DNA from: Alphaproteobacteria bacterium
GTDB taxonomy: Bacteria; Pseudomonadota; Alphaproteobacteria; SHVP01
Assembly: GCA_040216735.1 (NCBI GenBank)
Contig: JAVJOO010000002.1
Span: 275,118-339,117 of the forward strand
Direction of reading: 5' to 3'
DNA: 64,000 nt
Each line of letters begins with the position of its first letter. Positions within the stretch are counted from its first letter, which is position 1. A program made the position numbers and the translations under genes. The notes under the pieces are model-generated. The model ran no database searches. It saw only the letters and a list, made by a program, of their open reading frames with translations, and had not been told where the DNA came from. This document shows, in pieces, positions 1 to 9,523 of this stretch.

Positions 1-541
1 GAGCGAAACCTTGCCCGAAGTCGCCTTCTCCGGACGATCGAATGCCGGCAAGTCCAGCTTGATCAATGCCCTCACCGGTCAGCGTGGCTTAGCACGGGCA
101 TCCAACCAACCCGGACGCACCCAATCGATCAATTTTTTTGAGATTGCAGCGGCCCTGCGGCTCGTCGATCTGCCGGGCTACGGCTTCGCCAAAGCGCCCA
201 AGGCAACCGCGGATAGCTGGCGCCGCTTAGTCCATGGCTTTCTTCGTGGGCGCGCGACGGTGCGCCGCGTGGTTCTCCTGATCGATGCGCGGCGCGGCCT
301 GATGGCGATCGACCGCGCGATGATGGCGGAACTCGAGGAGATGGCCGTTTCGTACCAAGTCGTCTTGACCAAGACCGACACCCTGCCCCAAGCGAAGGTT
401 AGGGCGTTGATCGAGACGACGACGGCGGAAATATCGCGGCAACCGGCAGCGTTTCCGTTGGTCATCGCTACAAGCGCCCGCAAAACGAAGGGGATTGCAG
501 AACTTCGCGCATCCCTTGCTGAACTAGCTGACTTCACTTGA
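1..541 (+). CDS. engB: Ribosome biogenesis GTPase EngB/YihA (5' end outside window)
   Basis: TRAFAC-class GTPase needed for late assembly of the large ribosomal subunit in the cytoplasm. The frame is already open at base 2, so the N-terminus lies before the window. Visible motifs are the P-loop GRSNAGKSS, the switch I threonine in TQSINFF, the Walker B/G3 motif DLPGYG, the G4 motif TKTD and a G5-like TSAR. About 179 codons are present; the family is usually 195-215 residues, so only a short stretch is missing. It ends 18 bases before argB on the same strand. In related alphaproteobacteria yidC precedes it (known context, not seen here). Confidence 0.95.
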   Translation, partial: SETLPEVAFSGRSNAGKSSLINALTGQRGLARASNQPGRTQSINFFEIAAALRLVDLPGYGFAKAPKATADSWRRLVHGFLRGRATVRRVVLLIDARRGLMAIDRAMMAELEEMAVSYQVVLTKTDTLPQAKVRALIETTTAEISRQPAAFPLVIATSARKTKGIAELRASLAELADFT

Positions 542-559
542 TTCGGATATAAGCGCCCC

Positions 560-1471
560 ATGCCCATCAAACCGGGAACCGACCCAGACAAACTCGCGGA
601 AGTCGGCAGGACTCTGGCCGAAGCCTTGCCCTATATGCGCCAGTTCAACGGCCAAACATTCGTGGTGAAGTTTGGTGGGCATGCCATGGGCGACGACGAC
701 CTCGCGATTTCGTTCGCCCAAGACATCGTGATGCTGCGGCAAGTCGGCATCCATCCGGTGGTTGTTCACGGCGGCGGTCCGCAGATCGGCGAGATGCTCG
801 CCCGGCTCAATATCGAAAGTTCGTTTGTCGATGGCCTTCGGGTTACCGACCGCGCCACCGTCGATATCGTGGAGATGGTCCTCTCCGGATCGATCAATAA
901 ACAAATCGTCGACAGCATCCACCGGGCCGGCGGAACCGCGATCGGCCTATCGGGCAAAGACGGTCGCCTAATCGAAGCCCAAAAACTCACGCGCACGACG
1001 CGAGATCCGGATTCGAACATTGAACGGATTCTCGACCTTGGGTTCGTCGGCGAACCGACGCGTATCAACACCAAGGCGCTCGACGTCCTCAAGCAGTCGG
1101 ACATCATCCCGATCATCGCCCCCATCGGCGTGGGCCCGAACGGCGAGACCTACAACATCAACGCCGACACCGCTGCGGGCGCGATCGCAGGTGCCTTGGG
1201 CGCGTCGAAACTGCTCATGCTCACCGATGTCGCCGGCGTGTTGGATAAGGACAAGAACCTCCTCCCCACACTTACGGAGGTGCAGGCGCGCGAACTCATG
1301 GCTGAGGGCACGATTTCCGGCGGCATGATCCCCAAGGTCGAAACCTGTTTGGACGCGGTGCGCCGGGGCACCGACGCCGTCCATATTCTCGACGGTCGCA
1401 TCCGACACGTTCTGTTGCTCGAAATATTCACCGCGCACGGTGTGGGCACCATGATTCGGGCCAATCGCTAG
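560..1471 (+). CDS. argB: N-acetylglutamate kinase
   Basis: Phosphorylates N-acetyl-L-glutamate, the second step of arginine synthesis, in the cytoplasm. The 303-residue amino-acid-kinase fold shows the phosphate-binding VKFGGHAM (about 36-43), the [14 protein letters not shown] loop (about 66-79) and GLSGKDG. An N-terminal helix before the kinase core and the C-terminal [12 protein letters not shown] segment are the features known from arginine-inhibited hexameric enzymes, so feedback inhibition by arginine is inferred. It follows engB by 18 bases and is probably cotranscribed. Its stop overlaps the stop of the convergent DUF2336 gene by 4 bases. Confidence 0.96.
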   Translation: MPIKPGTDPDKLAEVGRTLAEALPYMRQFNGQTFVVKFGGHAMGDDDLAISFAQDIVMLRQVGIHPVVVHGGGPQIGEMLARLNIESSFVDGLRVTDRATVDIVEMVLSGSINKQIVDSIHRAGGTAIGLSGKDGRLIEAQKLTRTTRDPDSNIERILDLGFVGEPTRINTKALDVLKQSDIIPIIAPIGVGPNGETYNINADTAAGAIAGALGASKLLMLTDVAGVLDKDKNLLPTLTEVQARELMAEGTISGGMIPKVETCLDAVRRGTDAVHILDGRIRHVLLLEIFTAHGVGTMIRANR

Positions 1472-2760
1472 CCACCCGCTTCGGATCGATCCTCGCCCTC
1501 CGGGGCGTCCACGAAGTACCGGACGAACCACTCCATTTCTTCATCGACCATCGGATAATCGGTCCCGCCCCGCGGGTTCAGGACCTCGTTCCCTTTGAGG
1601 TGACACAGGGTCCGCTGCAATCCGACCGCGGTGCGCATCGCCAGGTGCGCTTTCCAGCACAAGGCCGACAGCGGCCGCCCCGATCGGGCGCGCAGAATCC
1701 TTCTCACGGCCGCCTCGGGCACGCCGGACTTCAGCGATAGGGCATGGCCGACGAAGACGACATCCCCCGCCTGGGCCGCTGAAAGAATAGCGGTGTCGTC
1801 CAGTTTACTTGCCGCGAAGGCTGCCCTTGCCCGCGAACGGGCGGCGGCATCGCTCTCCGGCGACGATCCATCGTCCTCTCTCAACCGGTCTCGTACGCGT
1901 TGCCGAACAAATCGTTCGGTTTCCGCATCGATGTCGCTTCGCGCGGCCAGTTCGTCAAGCAACGCCGCGGCAACGAAACCCGCGATTCGCCGGATCGCCG
2001 ACGCCGAAAGACTGGGGCGCGCGACCAGTGGGCGATGCCACGGCTCGTGAACAGGCGCTTCGTCGATAATACTATCGAGCGTGTCTTCCCGAATTTGCGC
2101 GCCGTGATTGGCCAACAGCGACGCGATGGCGCCTTCGTCTCCGGCCGCCACGATGGCTTCGCAAACCGCGGGGCTGAGCCGTTCGCGCTTCGATACGCAG
2201 GCCAGCACCTCCGGTTGCTTGGCGCGCGCAACAACTTCGAGGAGGTCTTCGTCGGTGAGCAGGACCGAGTATTGGAGTACCGGTGCGCAGACGACCGTCT
2301 CTGCGTCGCGCGCCAGTCGCGCAACGATGTCGCGCGGTACATGGACGGCGCTCTTTATTTCCTCGGCAACGATGCGCCGTACCTTCGGTAACTGGTCCTG
2401 GGCAAGCGTCTCGAGAATATCGAAGGTCAGGTCTTGGAGGCGGTCGACGTCGCGAGAATCGAGATCCGGGATCAGGCGGGCGATTTTTCGGGCAAGGACG
2501 ATCCTGACCTCTTCATCGGCGTCCGACGCCAACAATTTCTCGGCGGGACGCGGCGCAGCCGGGTTCTCGGCGACGGCGCGGCGCACTGCGGCGGCGGGAT
2601 CGGCGGCCAGGAAGTAGAGGATTTCCGGCCGAGCATCGAACCGACTCGCAAGGTCCTGGCGCACTGCCGGATCGGCGTGGCGCGCCACATCCTTTTCCTG
2701 TTCGTAGGAAATGACCGGTTTGTCTTTCCCTTCGGTCCACCCGAAGAGTCGATCTAACAT
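1468..2760 (-). CDS. DUF2336 domain protein
   Basis: A 430-residue protein with the pattern of the alphaproteobacterial DUF2336 family. It consists of repeated alpha-helical segments with HEAT-like spacing, for example around residues 25-60 ([15 protein letters not shown]) and 80-130 ([23 protein letters not shown]). No signal peptide, membrane segment or catalytic motif is visible, so it is likely a cytoplasmic scaffold or interaction protein; its function is not known. The start codon overlaps the stop of the upstream diguanylate cyclase in the sequence ATGTTAG, so the two are probably translationally coupled. A role in c-di-GMP-linked signalling is only an inference from this pairing. Confidence 0.85.
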   Translation of the reverse strand: MLDRLFGWTEGKDKPVISYEQEKDVARHADPAVRQDLASRFDARPEILYFLAADPAAAVRRAVAENPAAPRPAEKLLASDADEEVRIVLARKIARLIPDLDSRDVDRLQDLTFDILETLAQDQLPKVRRIVAEEIKSAVHVPRDIVARLARDAETVVCAPVLQYSVLLTDEDLLEVVARAKQPEVLACVSKRERLSPAVCEAIVAAGDEGAIASLLANHGAQIREDTLDSIIDEAPVHEPWHRPLVARPSLSASAIRRIAGFVAAALLDELAARSDIDAETERFVRQRVRDRLREDDGSSPESDAAARSRARAAFAASKLDDTAILSAAQAGDVVFVGHALSLKSGVPEAAVRRILRARSGRPLSALCWKAHLAMRTAVGLQRTLCHLKGNEVLNPRGGTDYPMVDEEMEWFVRYFVDAPEGEDRSEAGG

Positions 2761-4463
2761 ACGCCGGTCTCAGCCTCGTCCGGTTCGGGGAACGAGGATA
2801 CGGCGTAGCGTCCTTTTCCGGCACGCTTGGCCCGGTACATCGCTTCGTCCGCCCTGGTGACCAGAACGTCGAGCGGTTCGGCGCTGCTCGGATCCGTGAC
2901 CGCAACGCCGATCGACAGGCCAAGCGTATGGTCGGGATCGCCCGAGAATTGCTTGAGCGATTTCGCTGCCTCCAGCAGTGAAGTCGCCTTCGCCGCCGCC
3001 CCCCCTTCGTCGGTATCCTCCAGCCACATGGCAAATTCATCCCCGCCAAGGCGGGCGACGATGTCCCCTACCCGGCTGGTGGAGGTGAGAAGCCGCGCCA
3101 AAAACACCAACGCTTCGTCGCCACGGGTATGTCCGTGGACGTCGTTAACCCGTTTGAAGTTGTCCAGATCGATAAATAGGAGAGACGCTTTGCGCGATGC
3201 ACGCCTCAGGGCTCGAAGGCGCAAACCGACCTCTTCGGAAAACGCGCGACGATTGAAGAGTTGAGTCAACTCGTCGGTGCGCGACAACTCTTCTAGAAGT
3301 TCGCCGTTTTCGATTTGGGCAAACGCGATACCGAGGTGGTTGGCGACCCCGGAGAGCAAAGATCGATCGGTCTCGTCCCAAAAATTTTCGTCGTCTCTCG
3401 CGACACAGATCGCCCCGTTGATCTGGTCGCGATACCGCGCGAGGTTGATCAGGACATGAAGCGTCGACTCGTCCGTCTTCACGAAGAGATCTTCGTCGCC
3501 ATCCTTCATTTGCAGCCGGACCGCTTCGACGACCGGCCGCGGCGGCGGGCCTTCCGGTCCGGCGAATTGGATCGCGCCGGTGAATCCGCCGTCTTTCTTG
3601 GCGCGAACGATCCAACAATAGCGTGCACCCAAGACGTTGGCCGTCGCGCGCGCCGCGGCGCCGAGCATATGCTGCGGCTCCACTTCGTTGCGCATCGCAT
3701 CGACAACGTCCCCGATGAGTTGGTGTTTTAGCTCGGCGGTCTCTAGCGCCTCTTGCCGCTCCTTTTCGACAGTGACGTCCTTACACACGCCACGGTTACC
3801 AAGCCATTGCCTGTCTTTGCTGAAGACCGGACGCGATGACACGCTAACGCAGCTATGCCCACCCGAGGCGTCCTTGAGCCACAACTCTTCGGCTTCGATT
3901 GGTTCGCGGGCAGTGAAGGGGTCAGTAGTCGCTCTCGCCGCATCGACGACAAGGCGGGCGGCTGCGGTACCCACGAGATCGCTCGCCGCATACCCCAAAG
4001 CGCCGCGTGAGGAAACGAAGGAGAACGTTCCGTCGGGCTTGGTCTCCCACGCGAAATCGGACGAACACTCGACGAGATCCCGGAACATCTGGCGCGACGC
4101 GACCAACGCGCCGACGAGACTCTTTTCCAGGCCGGCCTTGCGACCCAGCGCGATGACGTACGACGCAACACCCGGGCTCGATTGCACGGGGAGCAGCGTG
4201 AAATCGACCGCACCGTCGGAGTCCCGCTGCGATGTCAGGACCGAGCAGGTCTTGACCGCACCGTCGCGTGCCGCTTCCCGGGCGAGATCGCGGACCTGAC
4301 TGTCCAGACCTCGGTTTAGTCCGTCGGCCACCGCACCGCCGGCACTATTCGCGGCTATGACTTGTCCATCGATCGATAGAAGGATTGCCGGACCGGGGAA
4401 GGTGCCGATGATCGACCGCAGATCGATCCCTTGGTTTGGCGGCAATTCGGTATTCCGGTTCAT
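2754..4463 (-). CDS. PAS/GAF sensor diguanylate cyclase
   Basis: A predicted cytoplasmic sensor enzyme making c-di-GMP from two GTP. Taking the ATG at 4463 gives 569 residues. The open frame continues to 4586, but that start would lie inside the divergent HAD gene. Order: a PAS-like region (about 15-110), a PAS domain (about 125-245) containing DFAWETKPDGTF, a GAF-like domain (about 265-395), then GGDEF (about 405-560). The active-site GGDEF (473-477) is intact, and RVGD exactly five residues upstream is a complete RxxD product-inhibition site. The ligand is unknown. It precedes the DUF2336 gene with overlapping stop and start codons. Confidence 0.9.
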   Translation of the reverse strand: MNRNTELPPNQGIDLRSIIGTFPGPAILLSIDGQVIAANSAGGAVADGLNRGLDSQVRDLAREAARDGAVKTCSVLTSQRDSDGAVDFTLLPVQSSPGVASYVIALGRKAGLEKSLVGALVASRQMFRDLVECSSDFAWETKPDGTFSFVSSRGALGYAASDLVGTAAARLVVDAARATTDPFTAREPIEAEELWLKDASGGHSCVSVSSRPVFSKDRQWLGNRGVCKDVTVEKERQEALETAELKHQLIGDVVDAMRNEVEPQHMLGAAARATANVLGARYCWIVRAKKDGGFTGAIQFAGPEGPPPRPVVEAVRLQMKDGDEDLFVKTDESTLHVLINLARYRDQINGAICVARDDENFWDETDRSLLSGVANHLGIAFAQIENGELLEELSRTDELTQLFNRRAFSEEVGLRLRALRRASRKASLLFIDLDNFKRVNDVHGHTRGDEALVFLARLLTSTSRVGDIVARLGGDEFAMWLEDTDEGGAAAKATSLLEAAKSLKQFSGDPDHTLGLSIGVAVTDPSSAEPLDVLVTRADEAMYRAKRAGKGRYAVSSFPEPDEAETGVC

Positions 4464-4537
4464 CTTGCAGGAACGTTGCCCGGAAACCCCGGGCCCGGCA
4501 AGATCAAACCCGGACGGGGTTCTCAGCAGTTGCACAA

Positions 4538-5188
4538 ATGAAACATCAGACCGTCGACACGTGGTTATTCGACCTCGACAACACACTTTATTCAGCTAAA
4601 TGCGGTCTATTTGACGAAGTCCGCGCGCGGATCGGGACCTACATGGTCACCCACTGCGGCCTCTCCCCCGTGGACGCGGCCGCGGCCCAACGGTCCTACC
4701 GGGACCGTTTCGGCTCCACCTTGGCGGGGCTGATGGCGGAGAAGGCCATCGAACCGGACCACTTCCTGTCCTTCGTGCACGACGTGAACTATGACGCGAT
4801 TCAGCCCGACCCTCGGTTGGGCCAAGCTTTGGCGGGACTCCCCGGCCGCCTCTATATCTTCACCAATGGATCGCGCGACCACGCGGTTCAGGTCACGGAT
4901 CGACTTGGGATCACGGGTGCCTTCGACGATATCTTCGATATCGCCCGTGCGGACTATGTCCCAAAGCCCAATCCTGCGCCCTACGACAAAATCGTCCACG
5001 ATCTCGGCCTAGCGGCAAGGGCGACCGCATTTGTCGAAGACATCGAGCGCAACCTCGTTCCGGCAAAGAAGATGGGAATGACGACGGTTCTTGTCTCCGA
5101 AGGCGTTCCGGAAAAGAGCAACTCGGTCGACCATATCGTTTCCGACTTGCCCGGCTGGCTCGCGGCGTATGGGACACGCCCAAGTTGA
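4538..5188 (+). CDS. HAD hydrolase, pyrimidine 5'-nucleotidase type
   Basis: A 216-residue haloacid-dehalogenase phosphatase resembling the SDT1/PHM8-type pyrimidine 5'-nucleotidases found next to dapD in many alphaproteobacteria. HAD motif I is FDLDNTLY (about 10-17) with the nucleophilic Asp; motif II is TNGSRDH; the motif III lysine lies near KPNPAPYD; motif IV is VEDIERNL. The ATG at 4538 is chosen because motif I normally lies near the N-terminus, and the longer frame from 4436 adds unrelated sequence. The likely substrate is a nucleoside 5'-monophosphate, inferred from the family. It is divergent from the diguanylate cyclase (74 bases between starts) and lies 53 bases before dapD. Confidence 0.88.
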   Translation: MKHQTVDTWLFDLDNTLYSAKCGLFDEVRARIGTYMVTHCGLSPVDAAAAQRSYRDRFGSTLAGLMAEKAIEPDHFLSFVHDVNYDAIQPDPRLGQALAGLPGRLYIFTNGSRDHAVQVTDRLGITGAFDDIFDIARADYVPKPNPAPYDKIVHDLGLAARATAFVEDIERNLVPAKKMGMTTVLVSEGVPEKSNSVDHIVSDLPGWLAAYGTRPS

Positions 5189-5241
5189 CTCGCGTTGCCA
5201 CACGGTTATTTTCGCGGCGCCATAGAAAATAGGACGCAGCC

Positions 5242-6084
5242 ATGAGCCAGTCACTCGAACAGACGATCAACGATGCGTGGGAAGCGCGCGACGGTATCGG
5301 GCCAACCACAAAGGGCGCCGTTCGCGACGCCGTCGACAGCGCCTTGGACGACCTCGATCGCGGCGCGATGCGGGTTGCCGAGAAAGACAACGGGACGTGG
5401 CGCGTCAATCAATGGCTCAAGAAGGCCGTCCTCCTGTCTTTTCGACTGAACGACATGGCGCCGATTCCGGGCGGACCCGGTCGCGGCGGGGTGTGGTTCG
5501 ACAAGGTTGCCTCGAAGTTCGACGGTTGGGACGGTCAACGGTTCGCCGCGGCGGGATTTCGGGCTGTCCCGAACTGCGTCGTGCGCCGGTCCGCCTATAT
5601 CGGCAAGGGTGTCGTCCTGATGCCGTCTTTCGTCAACCTCGGGGCCTATGTCGATGACGGGACGATGGTCGACACTTGGGCGACAGTGGGAAGCTGCGCC
5701 CAAATCGGAAAGAACTGCCATATTTCCGGGGGCGCCGGAATCGGCGGCGTTCTCGAACCGTTGCAGGCCAACCCGGTGATCATCGAAGACAACTGCTTTA
5801 TCGGTGCGCGGTCCGAAGTCGCCGAGGGCGTCGTGGTCGAAGAGGGCGCGGTTCTCTCCATGGGCGTCTATATCGGCGCCAGTACGAAAATCGTCGACCG
5901 GGCCACAGGCGAGGTCTTGCGCGGGCGGGTTCCTGCCTACTCGGTGGTCGTTCCCGGCAGCCTTCCGGGAAAACCGCTCGATAACGGCAGCCCGTCGCCG
6001 TCGCTCTACTGCGCTGTCATCGTCAAGCGAGTGGACGAGCAGACCCGCGCCAAGACCTCCGTCAACGAACTCCTTCGGGATTAG
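5242..6084 (+). CDS. dapD: Tetrahydrodipicolinate N-succinyltransferase
   Basis: Transfers succinyl from succinyl-CoA to tetrahydrodipicolinate in the succinylase branch of lysine and diaminopimelate synthesis. The 280-residue length fits the family. A helical N-terminal domain (1-100) is followed by a left-handed beta-helix of hexapeptide repeats (about 105-235), with the typical segments [20 protein letters not shown] and [22 protein letters not shown]. An AGGACG ribosome-binding site lies just upstream of the ATG. dapE follows after 17 bases, so the two consecutive pathway steps are very likely one operon. Confidence 0.97.
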   Translation: MSQSLEQTINDAWEARDGIGPTTKGAVRDAVDSALDDLDRGAMRVAEKDNGTWRVNQWLKKAVLLSFRLNDMAPIPGGPGRGGVWFDKVASKFDGWDGQRFAAAGFRAVPNCVVRRSAYIGKGVVLMPSFVNLGAYVDDGTMVDTWATVGSCAQIGKNCHISGGAGIGGVLEPLQANPVIIEDNCFIGARSEVAEGVVVEEGAVLSMGVYIGASTKIVDRATGEVLRGRVPAYSVVVPGSLPGKPLDNGSPSPSLYCAVIVKRVDEQTRAKTSVNELLRD

Positions 6085-6101
6085 ACGCGGCGGCTTTTGC
6101 G

Positions 6102-7262
6102 ATGGCCCTCGATCCGGTGCACCTCGCGCAAGCGATGATCCGCTGCAACAGCGTAACGCCGGCTGACGGCGGCACCTTGGACGTTCTGCAAACGCAACTC
6201 GAGACGATCGGTTTCGTGTGCCATCGCATGGCCTTCCGCGAGGGCGACAGCGACGAGGTGCAGAACCTCTATGCGCGCCGCGGAACGGCCCAACCGAACC
6301 TGTGCTTCGCCGGGCACACCGACGTCGTGCCGGTCGGCGACGGTGCGGCATGGACCGCCGGCCCGTTCGACGCCACGATCGACAAGGGCCGTTTGTACGG
6401 ACGCGGTGCCTCCGACATGAAAAGCGCGATCGCCGCCTTCGTCGCGGCATGCGCACGGCACCTCGATAAACATGGCGCGCCCGACGGCTCGATCAGCTTA
6501 CTGATCACCGGCGACGAAGAGGGGCCGGCGATCAACGGCACAAAAAAGGTTCTCGAATGGATGGCGGCGAACGGCGAAACGATCGACGCCTGCATTGTCG
6601 GCGAACCGACGAACCCCGACCGGCTGGGCGAGATGATCAAGATCGGTCGCCGCGGCTCTCTCACCGCCGAATTGACCGTTCGCGGCACCCAAGGGCATGT
6701 GGCCTACCCGCACCTTGCAGACAACCCCGTGGGACGGATCGTCAAGATGCTCGCGGCGCTGATCGCAGAACCATTGGATAGCGGAACCGACCACTTTCAG
6801 CCGTCCAATATCGAGGTCACAACGATCGACGTCGGCAACCCAGCCACCAACGTCATCCCGAGCGAAGCGCGGGCGCGGTTCAATATCCGGTTCAACGATC
6901 TCCACACAGCGCAATCCCTGCAACAATGGATGACGGCAAAGATCGACGCTGTTGGCGGCGCCTATGAAATGAACGTGCACGTGACCGGCGAAGCTTTCCT
7001 TACACCGCCGGGGCCGCTGAGCGACATGATCGCGAGCTCGATCAAAGCGCGCCTCGGGGTCGAACCCGAACTCTCGACCACGGGCGGCACGTCGGATGCG
7101 CGATTCATCAAGGATTATGCGCCCGTCGCCGAATTCGGCCTGATCGGCAGCACGATGCACAAGATCGACGAGAACGTCGCCGTTGCCGATATCGAAGCCC
7201 TGAGCGACATCTACGAGGACGTCATCGGACGCTACTTTTCGAAAGGTTCTTCGCCCGGATAA
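6102..7262 (+). CDS. dapE: Succinyl-diaminopimelate desuccinylase
   Basis: An M20 di-zinc hydrolase releasing succinate from N-succinyl-LL-diaminopimelate, after DapD and the transaminase step. The 386-residue protein has the metal-binding His in [12 protein letters not shown] (about 67-78), the bridging Asp in GASDMKSA, the catalytic and metal-binding pair in TGDEEGPA, and a C-terminal metal His in [11 protein letters not shown] dimerisation lid lies between about 180 and 290. It is 17 bases downstream of dapD. Its last 31 bases overlap the 3' end of truA on the opposite strand. Confidence 0.97.
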   Translation: MALDPVHLAQAMIRCNSVTPADGGTLDVLQTQLETIGFVCHRMAFREGDSDEVQNLYARRGTAQPNLCFAGHTDVVPVGDGAAWTAGPFDATIDKGRLYGRGASDMKSAIAAFVAACARHLDKHGAPDGSISLLITGDEEGPAINGTKKVLEWMAANGETIDACIVGEPTNPDRLGEMIKIGRRGSLTAELTVRGTQGHVAYPHLADNPVGRIVKMLAALIAEPLDSGTDHFQPSNIEVTTIDVGNPATNVIPSEARARFNIRFNDLHTAQSLQQWMTAKIDAVGGAYEMNVHVTGEAFLTPPGPLSDMIASSIKARLGVEPELSTTGGTSDARFIKDYAPVAEFGLIGSTMHKIDENVAVADIEALSDIYEDVIGRYFSKGSSPG

Positions 7263-7993
7263 CGGACCGCTCGTAGATAAAGACCGTCCGGCGGCGCGGT
7301 GGGACCAGCGGCGGAGCGATCGCGGCGATCGCGCGCCACCGCAATATCGTCGACGGCCCAATGGCCTTCGCCCACAAGTTTGATTGACCCGACCATCGCG
7401 CGCACCTGACTGCGCAGAAACGACCGCGCCCGTGCGGTAACGAAAATGCGCTCGCCCCGACGCTCGACAGTCAGTTCGTCCAAGGTTTTGCGCGGCGATT
7501 TCGCTTGGCAATCGGCCGCGCGGAAAGAGGTGAAATCATGGCTGCCGACGAGGTGTTGCCCGGCGCGGTGCATCGCGGCCTCGTCAAGGACTGACGGCAC
7601 ATGCCACACGCGGCCGAGTTCGAGCGACGGCGGCGGTCGGCGGGCCAGAATGATGTATTCGTAGACCCGCTCGATCGCCATGAACCGGGCGTTGAAGGCC
7701 TCGTCGACTTCCGCCGCATCGACCACTGCAACCGGAAGGGGCCGCAAATGTTGATTGAGCGCGTCGCGAACGGTGTCGCACCGATAACTCTTGATCGTAT
7801 CGAAATGCGCGACCTGGCCGGTCGCATGGACCCCAGCATCGGTCCGCCCGGCGCCGAATACCGTGACGGTTTCGCCCGACAGCGCCAATACCGCCCGTTC
7901 CAGCGCGGCTTGCACTGAGTCGCCGTTCTTCTGCCGTTGCCAGCCGACAAACGGGCCGCCGTCGTATTCGACGGTCAGTTTGTACCGCGGCAT
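7232..7993 (-). CDS. truA: tRNA pseudouridine(38-40) synthase
   Basis: Isomerises uridines at positions 38-40 of the tRNA anticodon arm. The 253 residues match the family length. The catalytic Asp52 lies in [15 protein letters not shown], and [13 protein letters not shown] (9-21) is the typical N-terminal motif. Its ATG overlaps the stop of fmt by one base (TGATG), so translation is probably coupled in the order def, fmt, truA. The 3' end overlaps dapE convergently. Confidence 0.97.
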   Translation of the reverse strand: MPRYKLTVEYDGGPFVGWQRQKNGDSVQAALERAVLALSGETVTVFGAGRTDAGVHATGQVAHFDTIKSYRCDTVRDALNQHLRPLPVAVVDAAEVDEAFNARFMAIERVYEYIILARRPPPSLELGRVWHVPSVLDEAAMHRAGQHLVGSHDFTSFRAADCQAKSPRKTLDELTVERRGERIFVTARARSFLRSQVRAMVGSIKLVGEGHWAVDDIAVARDRRDRSAAGPTAPPDGLYLRAVRYPGEEPFEK

Positions 7994-8904
7994 CAGGTAA
8001 ACAACGTACCCGTCGGGACCGGTCGGCCGATCAAAAAGTCCGAGGCATCGAGGGCGTGCCGCCCCGCCAATTGAAGCCGTTCGATCCGCACAGCGGCCTC
8101 GCCACAGGCAACGGTCAAGTCGCCGGCGATTGTCCGTCCGGGCTCGCCACGCCCCTCCGTTGCTTCGCCCGCCAATATCTTTACCCGATCGCCATCAAGC
8201 AGGGTCCACGCACCGGGACTGGGCGAAAAGGCGTTGATCTGGCGCACAACCTCGGCCGCCCGGTTGTGCCAAACGACCTTGGTTTCATTGCGTTCAATTT
8301 TCGCGGCATAGGTAATGCCGTCCACCGGCTGGGGCTCCGCCTTCAACTCGCCCCGCGCGATCTCCGGCAGGTGGCGCCGGATCAGGTCGCTGCCGAGTTG
8401 CGCCAAACGGTCGTGGAGCTCGCCGGCCGACGTTCCATCGTCGATCGGCGTACTGCGGCAGACATAGACGGCCCCGGTATCCAAGCCCTCGTCCATCTTC
8501 ATCAGACAGACCCCCGACTGGGTATCGCCCGCCAGGATCGCCCGTTGGATCGGCGCCGCGCCGCGCCAACGCGGGAGCAGCGACGCGTGAACGTTCACAC
8601 ATCCCAGTCTGGGCGCTTCGAGGATCGGCACGGGCAGAATCAAGCCATAGGCCGCGACCACGGCAATATCTGCATCGAGATCGCGCAATTGCGCCTGATC
8701 CGCTGCGGCTTTGAGATTGCGCGGCGTTCGTACGTCGATCCCGCGTCCCTCGGCAAGTCGGTGAACCGGCGATTTCGTTACCTTATGCCCGCGACCGGAG
8801 GGTCGCGGCGGCTGCGAATAGACGCAAACGACCTCGTGCTCGGCAAGTAAGGTCTCCAGGACCGGAACCGCAAAGTCGGGCGTGCCCATGAAGACGACGC
8901 GCAA
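7993..8904 (-). CDS. fmt: Methionyl-tRNA formyltransferase
   Basis: Formylates initiator Met-tRNA using 10-formyl-tetrahydrofolate. The 303-residue protein has an N-terminal formyltransferase fold starting MRVVFMGTPDFAV. The catalytic Asn104, His106 and Asp142 fall in NVHASLLPRWRGAAPIQ and MDEGLDTG. The C-terminal OB-like tRNA-binding domain starts near residue 205. It sits between def, 9 bases upstream, and truA, which it overlaps by one base. The def-fmt pair carries out opposite steps of N-formyl-methionine handling. Confidence 0.97.
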   Translation of the reverse strand: MRVVFMGTPDFAVPVLETLLAEHEVVCVYSQPPRPSGRGHKVTKSPVHRLAEGRGIDVRTPRNLKAAADQAQLRDLDADIAVVAAYGLILPVPILEAPRLGCVNVHASLLPRWRGAAPIQRAILAGDTQSGVCLMKMDEGLDTGAVYVCRSTPIDDGTSAGELHDRLAQLGSDLIRRHLPEIARGELKAEPQPVDGITYAAKIERNETKVVWHNRAAEVVRQINAFSPSPGAWTLLDGDRVKILAGEATEGRGEPGRTIAGDLTVACGEAAVRIERLQLAGRHALDASDFLIGRPVPTGTLFT

Positions 8905-8913
8905 ACGAGGCCC

Positions 8914-9432
8914 CTATTCGGCGGCCTGGAGGCGGCGCATCTTCTTCATACGGCGCATGATCATATTCCGCTTGATCGTCGAGACGTGGTCGACCAGCAA
9001 GACGCCGTCCAAGTGATCGATTTCGTGCTGCAAGGCGATTGCCAGCAACCCCGTTGCTTTGACGAGGCGTATTTCGTTGTTCTCGTCGAGATACCTGACC
9101 TGAACCGCCGAGGGCCGCTCCACTTCCTCGTACTGATCGGGAAACGACAGACAGCCCTCTTCGTGGGGGCCAACGACATCGCCGCGCTGGACGATCTCCG
9201 GGTTGACCATTCGGAGCGGTGTCGGCGGCTCGGGGTCCTTGGCAACGTCGATGACGACAATCCGGCGCGCGACGCCCACTTGGATCGCCGACAAGCCGAC
9301 ACCCGGCGCGGCATACATCGTATCCAGCATATCGTCCATCAACCTGCGCACGTCGTCATCGACGACTTCGACGGGTTGCGAGACCTCACGCAAGCGCGGG
9401 TCGGGAGCGGTAACGATCGGAAGAATTGCCAT
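8914..9432 (-). CDS. def: Peptide deformylase
   Basis: A metalloenzyme removing the N-formyl group from nascent proteins at the ribosome exit. In the 172-residue protein all three family motifs are present: GVGLSAIQVG (44-53), EGCLSFP with metal ligand Cys94, and QHEIDH with His136, catalytic Glu137 and His140. A basic C-terminal tail follows, as in type I enzymes that bind ribosomes. It is the first gene of the def-fmt-truA group and is divergent from rmuC, with 91 bases between the starts. Confidence 0.97.
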   Translation of the reverse strand: MAILPIVTAPDPRLREVSQPVEVVDDDVRRLMDDMLDTMYAAPGVGLSAIQVGVARRIVVIDVAKDPEPPTPLRMVNPEIVQRGDVVGPHEEGCLSFPDQYEEVERPSAVQVRYLDENNEIRLVKATGLLAIALQHEIDHLDGVLLVDHVSTIKRNMIMRRMKKMRRLQAAE

Positions 9433-9523
9433 TTCTTGTCTCCAGCGCCCCTACGTATGCGCCAGCCGCCAGACGGTCAAGGTTGCCTGCTGCGGTGCGG
9501 AATTTTGATGCTATCTTCGGCGC

